From assembly GCA_049999725.1 (NCBI GenBank), contig JBNGIS010016661.1, positions 1 to 20,877 on the forward strand: DNA of 20,877 nt, in the 5' to 3' direction. Shown here in pieces: positions 11,468-20,102 of the stretch. The stretch is from Haplomitrium mnioides. Lineage: Eukaryota > Marchantiophyta > Haplomitriopsida > Calobryales. Positions within the stretch are counted from its first letter, which is position 1. Each line of letters opens with the position of its first letter. Under the pieces are notes generated by a model that searched no databases, was not told the origin of the DNA, and saw only the letters and a program-made list of their open reading frames with translations. The position numbers and the translations under genes are program-made.

Positions 11468-11563
11468 TCTAACATAAATGTTATCCCAGAAGGGCTATAA
11501 CTTGGCCAGAATGGCCGTAGCAACAAAAGTATGTGTAAGTGTATGTGTATTACTCTACTGTAG

Positions 11564-12427
11564 TCTAATACAAATGTTATCCAATAGGGGCTATCACTTG
11601 GCCAAAATGGCCGTAGCTACAAAAGTATTTGTAAGTGTATGTGTAATACTCTACTGGAGTCTAATATAAATGTTATCCGAGAGGGGCTATCACTTGGCCA
11701 GAATGGCCGTAGCTACAAAAGTACGTGTAAGTGTATGTGTAATACTCTACTAGATTCTAACATAAATGTTATCCCAGAGGGGCTATTACTTGGCCAGAAT
11801 CGCCGTAGCTACAAAAGTATATGTAAGTGTATGTGTATTACTCTACTAGAATCTAATATAAATGTTGTCCCCGAGGGGCTATCACTTGGCCATAATGGCC
11901 GTAGCTACAAAAGTATGTGTAGGTGTATGTGTATTACTCTACTCGAGTCTAATATAAATGTTATCCGAGTGGGGCTATCACTTGGCCAGAATGGCCGTAG
12001 CTACAAAAGTGTGTGTAAGTGTATGTGTATTACTCTATTGGAGTCTAATATAAATTTTATCTCAGAGAAGCTATCACTTGGCCAGAATGGCCGTAGCTAC
12101 AAAATTATGTGTAAGTGTGTGTGTATTACTCTACTGGTGTCTAATATAAATGTTATCCTCGATGGGCTATCACTTGGCAAGAATGGCCGTAGCTACAAAC
12201 GTATGTGTAAGTGTATGTGTAATACTCTACTAAAGCATAATATAAATGTTAGCCCATAGGGGCTATCACTTGGCCAGAATGGTCGTAGCTACAGAAGTTT
12301 GTGTAATTGTATGTGGAATACTCTACTGGAGTCTAATATAAATGTTGTCCCAGAAGGGCTATCATTTGGCCAGAATGGCCGTAGCTACAAAAGTATTTGT
12401 AAGTGTATGTGTATTACTCTACTTGAG
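11564..12427 (+). repeat. HOR type A, copy A2
   Basis: Nine monomers on an exact 96-bp ladder (11,564, 11,660, 11,756, 11,852, 11,948, 12,044, 12,140, 12,236, 12,332), corresponding to A monomers 9, 10 and 1-7. Markers in order are CAGAATCGCC near 11,797, TGTAGGTGTATG near 11,919, CCGAGTGGGG near 11,964, AAAATTATG near 12,102, ACAAACGTATG near 12,195, TGTTAGCCC near 12,247 and TTTGTGTAATTGTATGTGG near 12,298. The next monomer, 12,428, serves both as A8 and as B1 monomer 1, so A and B share a junction type. Confidence 0.85.
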
Positions 12428-13853
12428 TCTAATATAAATGTTATCCCATAGGGGATGTCACTTGGCCAGAATGGCCGTAGCTACAAAAGTGTGTGTAAGT
12501 ATATGTGTATTACTCTATTTTACTTCAATATAAATGTTATCCTAGAAGGGCTATCACTTTGCCAATATGGCCGTAGCTACAAAAGTATGTGTAAGTGTAT
12601 GTGTATTACTCTAATGGAGTCTAATATAAATGTTATCCCATAAGGGATATCTCTTGGCCAGAATAGCCGTAGCTACAAAAGTTTGTGTAAGTGTATGTGT
12701 AGTACTCTACTGGAGTCTAATAGAAATGTTATCCCATAGGGGCTATTACTTGGCGAGAATGGCCGTAGCTATAAAAGTAGATGTAAGGTTATGTGTAATA
12801 CTCGACTGGATTCTAACATTAATGTTATCCGAGAGTGGCCATTAGTTGGCCAGAATCGCCGTAGCTACAAAAGTATGTGTAAGTGTATGCGTATTACTCT
12901 ACTAGAATCTAATATAAATATTATCCGAGAGGGGCTATCACTTCGCCACAATGGTCGTATCTACAAAAGTATGTGTAAGTGTATGTGTATTGCTCTTATG
13001 GAGTCTAGTATAAATGTTGTCCTAGAGGGGATATCACTTTGCCAGAATGGCCGTAGCTACAAAAGTATGTGTAAGTGTATGTGTAATACTTTACTGGAGT
13101 CTAATATAAATGTTATCCAAGAGGGGCTATCACTTGGCCAGAATGGGCGTAGCTACAAAAGTGTGTGTAAGTGTATGTGTATACCTCTACTGGAGTCTAA
13201 CATAAATGTTTTCCCATAGGGGCTATAACTTGGCCAGAATGGCCGTAGCTACAGAAGTTTGTGTAATTGTATTTGGAATACTCTACTAGAGTCAAATATA
13301 AATGTTATCCCAGAGGGGCTATCACTTGGCCAAAATGCCGGTAGCTACAAAAGTATGTGTAAGTGTATTACTCTATTGGAGTCTAATATAAATGTTATCC
13401 TAGAGGGGCTATCACTTGGCAAGAATGGCCGTAGCTACAAACGTATGAGTAAGTGTATGTGTAATACTTTTCAAAAGTCTAATATAAATGTTATCCGAGA
13501 GGGGCTATCACTTGGCCAGAATGGCCGTAGCTACAAAAGTATCTGTAAGTATATGTGTAATACTCTACAAGAGTCTAATATAAATGTTATCTAGGAGGGG
13601 CTATCACTTGGCCAGAATGGCCGTAAACAAAAGTATGTGTAAGTGTATGTGTATTACTCTACTAGAATCTAATATAAATGTTATCCAAGAGGGGCAATCA
13701 CTTGGCCAGAATGGCCGTACCTACAAAAGTGTTTGTGAGTTTATGTGTATTACTCTACTGGAGTCTAATATAAGTGTTATCCGAGAGGGGCTATCACTTA
13801 GCCACAATGGTCGTAGCTACAAAAGTATTTGTAAGTGTATTACTCTATTGGAG
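12428..13853 (+). repeat. HOR type B, copy B1 (15 of 18 monomers)
   Basis: Fifteen monomers, 1,426 bp, which equals 15 x 96 minus 6, 2 and 6 bases for three small losses (near 13,365, 13,626 and 13,838). Markers are AATACTCGACTGGATTCT before 12,812, ATTGCTCTTATGG near 12,990, CCAAGAGGGG near 13,118, TTTGTGTAATTGTATTTGG near 13,257, GCCGTAAACAAAAG near 13,620, and CCGTACCTAC with GTTTGTGAGTTTATG near 13,717. Compared with B3 three monomers are missing: the one at 13,100 starts like B monomer 8 and ends like B monomer 11, so it is a fusion left by unequal exchange. Confidence 0.85.
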
Positions 13854-14141
13854 TCTAATATAAATGTTATCCTAGAGGGGATATCACTTGGCCAGAATGG
13901 TCGTAGCTACGAAAGTGTGTGCAAGTGTATGTGTATTACTCTACTATAGTCCAATACAAATGTTATCCCAGAGGGGCTATCACTAGGCTCGAATGGCCGT
14001 AGCTAAAAACGTAAGTGTAAGTGTATGTGTAACACTCTACTGGAGTCTAATATAAATGTTATCCCACATAAGCTATCACTTGGCCAGAATAGCCGTAGCT
14101 ACAAAAGTATGTGTAGGTGTATGTGTAATACTCTACTAGAA
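13854..14141 (+). repeat. Three linking monomers between B1 and A3
   Basis: Monomers at 13,854, 13,950 and 14,046. The one at 13,950 has the CAATACAAATG start and GGCTCGAATGG variant seen in A monomer 9 (compare 14,718), and 14,046 carries TGTAGGTGTATG. They look like scraps of an A unit. Nothing but satellite is present. Confidence 0.75.
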
Positions 14142-15101
14142 TCTAATATAACTGTTATCCCAGAGGGGCTATCACTTGGCTAGAATAGCCGTAGCTACAG
14201 AAGTATGTGTAGGTGTATGTGTATTACTCTTCTGGAGTCTAATATAAATGTTTTCCGAGTAGGGCTATCACTTGGCTATAATGGCCGTAGCTATAAAACT
14301 GTGTGTAAGTGTATGTGTATTACTCTACTTGAGTCTAATCTAAATGTTATCGTAGAGGGGCTATCACTTGGCCAGAATGGCCGTAGCTACAAAAGTATGT
14401 GTAAGTGTATGTGTATTACTCTACTGGTGTCTAATATAAATGTTATCCTCGAGGGTCTATCACTTGGCCAGAATGGCCGTAGCTACAAACGTATGTGTAA
14501 GTGTATGTGTAATACTCTACTAAACTCTAATATAAATGTTAGCTCAGAGGGGCTATAACCTGGCCAGAATGGCCATAGCTACAAAAGTTTGTGTAATTGT
14601 ATGTCGATTACTCTACTGGAGGCTAATATAAATGTTATCCCAAAGGGGCTATCACTTGGCGAGAATGGCCGTAGCTACAAAAGTGTGTGTAAGTGTATGT
14701 GTATTACTCTACTATAGTCTAATACAAATGTTATCCCAGAGGGGCTTTCACTTGGCTCGAATGGCTGTAGCTACAAAAGTTTGTGTAAGTGTATGTGTAA
14801 TACTCTACTCGAGTCTAATATAAATTATATCCATGAGGGGCTATCACTTGGCCGGAATGGCCGTAGCTACAAAAGTATGTGTAAGTGTATGTGTAATACT
14901 CTACTGGAGTCTAATATAAATGTTTTCCCAAAGGGGCTATTACTTCGCCATAATCGCCGTAGCTACAAAAGTATGTGTAAGTGTATGTGTATTACTCTAC
15001 TAAAATCCAATATAAATATTATCCCTGAGGGGCTAGCACTTGGCGAGAATGGCCGTAGCTACAAAAGTATGTGTAGGTGTATGTGTATTAATCTTCTCGA
15101 G
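14142..15101 (+). repeat. HOR type A, copy A3 (9-monomer period)
   Basis: Ten monomers on an exact 96-bp ladder from 14,142 to 15,101. The AGGTGTATG monomer at 14,142 recurs at 15,006, giving a period of exactly 864 bp = 9 x 96. Relative to A1 and A4 one monomer is missing: the one at 14,622 begins like A7 (GGCTAATATAAATG) but ends like A8 (AAGTGTGTGTAAG ... CTACTATAG). The A5 marker ACAAACGTATG lies near 14,484 and the A6 marker TTTGTGTAATTGTATG near 14,588. In-frame stops occur at 14,556-14,558 and 14,715-14,717. Confidence 0.88.
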
Positions 15102-16731
15102 TCTAATATAAATGTTATGCCAGAGGGGATATCACATGGCCAGAATGGCCGTAGTCACAAAAGTGTGTGTAAGTAAATGTGTATTACTCTACTCGACTCT
15201 AATATAGATGTTATCCTTGAGGGGCTATCACTTGGCCAGAATGGCCGTAGCTACAAAAGTGTGTGTAAGTGTATGTGTATTACTGTACTGGAGTCTAATA
15301 TAAATGTTATTCTATAAGGGATATCGCTTGTCCAGATGGGCCGTAGCTACAAAAGTTTGTGTAAGTGTATGTGTAATACTTTACTAGAGTCTAATATAAA
15401 TGTTATCACAGAAGAGCTATCACTTGGCCACAATGGCCGTAGCTACAAAAGTATGTGTAAGTGTATATGTAATACTCGACTAGATTCTAACATAAATGTT
15501 ATCCGAGAGGGGCCATTACCTGGACAGAATCGCCGTAGCTACAAAAGTATGTGTAAGTGTATGCGTATTACTATACAAGAATCTAATATAAATGTTATCC
15601 GAGAGGGGCTATCACTTGGCCACAATGGCCGTAGCTACAAAAGTATGTGTAAGTGTATGTGTAGTACTCTACTGGAGTCTAATATAAATGTTATCCAAGA
15701 GGGGCTATCACTTGGCCAGAATGGCCGTAGCTACAAAAGTATGTGTAAAAGTATGTGGAATACTCTACTCGATTCTAACATAAATGTTATCCCGGAGGGG
15801 CTATCACTTGGCCAGAATGGCCGTATCTACAAAAGTATGTGTAAGTATATGTGTATTACTCTATTAGAATCTAATATAAATGTTATCCCAGAGGGGCTAT
15901 CACTTGGCCAGAATGGCCGTATCTACAAAATTATGTGTAGGGGTATGTGTAATACTCTAGTGGAGTCTAATATAAATGTTATCCTAGAGGGGCTCTCACC
16001 TTGCCAGAATGGGCGTAGCTACAAAAGTGTGTGTAAGTGTATGTGGATAACTCTACTCGAGTCTAACATAAAAGTTATCTTAGAGGGGCTATCACTTGGC
16101 CAGAATGGCCGTAACTACAGAAGTTTGTGTAATTGTATTTGGAATACTCTACTGGAGTCTAATATAAATGTTATCCCAGATGGCTTATCACTTGGCCACA
16201 ATGGCGGTAGCTTCAAAAGTATGTGTAAGTGTATGTGTATTACTCTATTGGAGTCTATTATAAATGTTATCCGAGAGGGGCTATCACTTGGCAAGAATGG
16301 CTGTCGCTACAAACGTATGAGTATGTGTATGTGTAATACTCTACTAAAGTCTGATATAAATGTTATCCCAGAGGGGCTATCACTTGGCCAAAATGGCCGT
16401 AGCTACAAAAGTATGTGTAAGTGTATGTGTAATACTCTACCGGAGTCCAATGTAAATGTTATCCAACAGGGGCTATCACTTGGCCAGAATGGCCAAAACC
16501 AAAAGTATGTGTAAGTGTATGTGTATTACTCTACTAGATTCTAATATAAATGTTATCCGAGAGGGGTGATCACTTGGCCAGAATGGCCGTACCTACAAAG
16601 GTGTTTGTGAGTTTATGTGTATTACTCTACTGGAGTCTAATATAAGTGTTATCCCAGAGGGGCTATCACTTGGCAAGAATGGCCGTAGCTACAAAAGTAT
16701 TTGTAGGTGTATGTGTATTACTCTACTAGAG
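15102..16731 (+). repeat. HOR type B, copy B2 (17 of 18 monomers)
   Basis: Seventeen monomers, 1,630 bp = 17 x 96 minus 2. Monomer order parallels B3 except that B monomer 7 is absent after 15,582. Markers are AATACTCGACTAGATTCT before 15,486, TATGCGTATTACTATAC near 15,563, GTAAAAGTATGTGG near 15,746, CCGTATCTAC near 15,823 and 15,919, AATGGGCGTAGC near 16,010, TTTGTGTAATTGTATTTGG near 16,124, CAAACGTATGAG near 16,311, GGCCAAAACCAAAAG near 16,490 and GTTTGTGAGTTTATG near 16,602. It contains the window's longest forward open frame, which I treat as a by-product of periodicity. Confidence 0.88.
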
Positions 16732-18470
16732 TCTAATATAAATGTTATCCGAGAGGGCATATCACTTGGCCAGAATGGCCGTAGCTACAAAAGTGTGTGT
16801 AAGTGCATGTGTATTACTCTACTGTACTCTAATATAAATGTTATCCCAGAGTGGCTATCACTTGGCGAGAATGGTCGTAGCTACAAAAGTATGTGTAGGT
16901 GTATGTGTATTACTCTAGTGGAGTCTAAGATTAATGTTATCCCATAAGGGATATCACTTGGCGAGAATGGCCGTAGCTACAAAAGTTTGTGTAAGTGATT
17001 GTGTAAAACTCTACTGCAGTCTAATATAAATGTTTTAACAGAGGGGCTATCACTTGGCAAGAATGGCCGTAGCTACAAAAGTATATGTAAGTGTATCTGT
17101 AATACTCGACTGGATTCTAAGATAAATGTTATTCGAGAGGGGCATTACCTGGACAGAATCACCGCAGCTACAAAAGTATGTGTAATTGTATGCGTATTAC
17201 TCTACAAGAATCTAATATAAATGTTATCCGAGAGGGGCTATCACTTGGCCACAATGGCCGTAGCTACAAAAGTATGTGTAACTTTATGTGTATTACTCTA
17301 CTGGAGTCTAGTATAAATATTATGCCAGAGGGGACATCACTTGGCCAGAATGGCCGTAGCTACAAAAGTATGTGTAAGTGTATGTGTAATACTCTACTGG
17401 AGTCTAATATAAATGTTATCCAAGAGGGGCTATCACTTGGCAAGAATGGCCATAGCTACAAAAGTATGTGTAAAAGTATGTGTAATACTCTATTGGATTC
17501 TAACATAAATGTTATCCTAGAGGGGCTATCACTTGGCCAGAATGGCCGTAGCTACAAAAGTATGTGCTACAAAAGTATGTGTAAGTGTATGTGTATTACT
17601 CTACTAGAATCTAATATAAATATTATCCTAGAGGGGCCATCACTTGGCCAGAATGGCTGTATCTACAAAAGTATGTATAAGTGTATGTGTAATACTCTAC
17701 TGGAGTCTAGTATAAATGTTATCCTAGAGGGGCTATCACTTTGCGAGAATGGCCGTTGCTACAAAAGTGTGTGTAAGTGTATGTGTATAACTCTACTGGA
17801 GTCTAACATTATTCTTATTCCAGAAGAGCTATCACTTGGCTAGAATGGCCGTAGCTACAGAAGTTTGTGTAATTGTATGTGGAATACTTTATTGGAGTCT
17901 AATATAAATGTTATCCCAAAGGGGCTATCACATGGCCAGAATGGCGGTAGCTACAAAAGTATGTGTAAGTGTATGTGTATTACTCTACTCGAGTCTAATA
18001 TAAATGTTATCCCAGAGGGGCTATCACTTGGCAAGAATGGCCATAGCTAAACACGTGTGTGTAAGTGTGTGTGTAATACTCTAATAAAGTCTAATATAAA
18101 TGTTATCCCAAAGGGGCTATCACTTGGCCACAATGGCCGTAGCTACAAAAGTATGTGTAAGTGTATGTGTAATACTCTACTGGAGTCTAATATAAATGTT
18201 ATCCAAGAGGGGATATCACTTGTCAGAATGGCCGTAAACAAAAGTATGTGTAAGTATATGTGTATTACTCTACTAGAATCTAATATAAATGTTATCCGAG
18301 AGGGGCGATCACTTGGCCAGAATGGCCGTACCTACAAAAGTGTTTGTGAGTTTATGTGTATTACTCTACCGGAGTCTAATATAAGTGTTATCATAGAGGG
18401 GCTATCACTTGGCCAGAATATTCGTAGCTACAAAAGTATGTGTAAGTGTATGTGTATTAATCTACTAGAT
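16732..18470 (+). repeat. HOR type B, copy B3 (complete 18-monomer unit)
   Basis: Eighteen monomers totalling 1,739 bp, fully explained as 18 x 96 = 1,728, minus 1 near 17,143, plus 15 (duplication at 17,552-17,581), minus 3 (losses near 18,213 and 18,234). This is the fullest copy of HOR-B and the reference for numbering its monomers. Tandem placement directly after B2 shows that B is itself a repeating unit: equivalent marks lie 1,630 bp apart upstream of monomer 7 and 1,743 bp apart downstream of the 15-bp insertion (16,490 to 18,233). Confidence 0.9.
17552..17581 (+). repeat. Exact 15-bp tandem duplication inside B3
   Basis: CTACAAAAGTATGTG occurs at 17,552-17,566 and again at 17,567-17,581, followed by TAAGTGTATG. 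It is absent from the matching B2 monomer (15,774), so it arose after B2 and B3 separated or was lost from B2. Confidence 0.93.
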
Positions 18471-19142
18471 TCTAATATGAATGTTGTCCCACAAGGGATA
18501 TCACTTAGCCAGAATGGCCGTAGCTACAAAAGTATGTGTAAGTGTATGTGTAATACTCTACTCAAGTCTATTATAAATGTTATCCAAGAGTATCTATCAC
18601 TTGGCCGGAATGGCCGTAGCTACAAACGTTTGTGTAATTGTATGTGGAATACTCTACTGGAGGCTAATATAAATGTTATCCAAGAGAGGCTATCACTTGG
18701 CCAGAATGGCCGTAGCTACAAAAGTATTTGTAAGTGTATGTGTATCACTCTACTAGAGTCTAATATAAATGTTATCCCATATGGGATATCACCTGGCCAG
18801 AATGGCCCTAGCTACAAAAGTGTGTGTAAGTGTATGTGTATTATTCTACTCAAGTCTAATACAAATGTTATCCGAAAGGGGCTATCACTTGGCTAGAATG
18901 GCTGTAGCTACAAAAGGTTGATTAAGTGTATGTTTAATACTGTACATTAGTCTAATACAAATGTTATCCTAGAGAGGCTATCATTTGGCCAGAATGGCCG
19001 TAGCTACAGAAGGATGTGTAAGTGTATATATAATACTCTACTCAAGTCTAACATAAATGTTATCCCAGAGGGGCTATTGCTTGGCCAGAATGGCCGTAGT
19101 TACAAAAGTATGTGTAAGTGTATGTGTAATACTCTACTAGAA
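18471..19142 (+). repeat. Seven linking monomers between B3 and A4
   Basis: Seven exact 96-bp monomers (672 bp). Several carry A-type marks: TTTGTGTAATTGTATGTGG near 18,630 followed by the GGCTAATATAAATG start at 18,663 (A6 then A7), then AAGTGTGTGTAAG near 18,818 (A8), and the TAATACAAATG start with GGCTAGAATGG near 18,890 (A9). They therefore read as a partial A unit (A6-A9) preceding the full A4. Confidence 0.8.
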
Positions 19143-20102
19143 TCTAATATAAATGTTATACCAGAGGGGCTATCACTTGGCAAGAATAGCCGTAGCTACA
19201 AAAGTATGTGTAGGTGTATGTGTATCAATCTACTGGAGTCTAATATAAATGTTTTCCGAGTGGGGCTATAACTTGCCCAGAATGGCCGTAGCTACAAAAC
19301 TGTGTGTGAGTGTATGTGTATTACTCTACAGGAGTCTAATATAAATGTTATCGTAAAGGGGCTATCACTTGGCCAGAATGGCTGTAGCTACAAAAGTATG
19401 TGTAACTGTATGTGTATTACTCTACTGGTGTCTAATATAAATGTTGTCCTCGAGGGGCTATCACTTGGCCAGAATGGCCGTGGCTACAAACGTATGTGTA
19501 AGTGTATGTGTAATACTCTACTAAGGTCTAATATAAATGTTAGCCCAGAGGGGCTATAACTTGGCCAGAATGGCCGTAGCTACAAAAGTTTGTGTAAATA
19601 TATGTGGAATACTCTAGTGGAGGCTATTATAAATGTTATCCTAGAGGGGCTATCACTTGGCCAGAATGGCCGTAGCTACAAAAGTATATGTAAGTGTATC
19701 TGTATTACTCTATTGGAGTCTACTATAAAGTTTATTTGAGAGGGAACATCACTTGGCTAGAGTGGCCATAGCTACAAAAGTGTGTGTAAGTGTATGTGTA
19801 TTACTCTACTGTAGTCTAATACAAATGTTATCCCAGAGGGGCTATCACTTGGCTAGAATGGCTGTAGCTAGAAAAGTTTGTGTAAGTGTATGTGTAATAC
19901 TCTACTCGAGTCTAATATAAATGTTATCCGAGAGGGGCTATCACTTGGCCAGAATGGCCGTAGCTACAAAAGTATGTGTAAGTGTATATGTAATACTCTA
20001 CTAGATTCTAAAATAAATGTTTTCCCAGAGGGGCTATTACTTTGCCTGAATCGCCGGAGCGATAAAAGTATGTGTAAGTGTATGTGTATTACTCTACTGG
20101 AG
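19143..20102 (+). repeat. HOR type A, copy A4 (exact 10 x 96 = 960 bp)
   Basis: Ten monomers start at 19,143, 19,239, 19,335, 19,431, 19,527, 19,623, 19,719, 19,815, 19,911 and 20,007 with no net indel. The marker order matches A1: AGGTGTATG, TTTTCCGAGTGGGG, a CTACTGGTG end, ACAAACGTATG, TGTTAGCCC, TTTGTGTAAATATATGTGG, the GGCTATTATAAATG start, the ACTATAAAGTTTATT start, the TAATACAAATG start, and CTGAATCGCCGG. In-frame stops at 19,557-19,559 and 19,812-19,814 sit at the same HOR positions as in A1 and A3. Confidence 0.9.

Noticed and set aside
11478-11669. Short frames of the MLSQRGYHLARMAVATKVC type, repeated across the window
   Set aside because: This is the second forward frame of the monomer, which normally ends at the TAA in ATATAA once per 96 bp. 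Longer versions exist only where one stop is mutated.
10955-12259. Open frames of 181 and 206 codons (10,955-11,500 and 11,639-12,259)
   Set aside because: Same periodic frame through A and partial B units, interrupted at stops shared with other copies. No independent evidence for translation.
15336-16514. Open frame of 392 codons that could be called a cysteine-rich repeat protein
   Set aside because: It is the stop-free frame of the 96-bp satellite, starts and ends at chance substitutions in otherwise equivalent monomers, and has no signal peptide, unique domain or flanking gene structure. Equivalent frames elsewhere carry recurrent stops.
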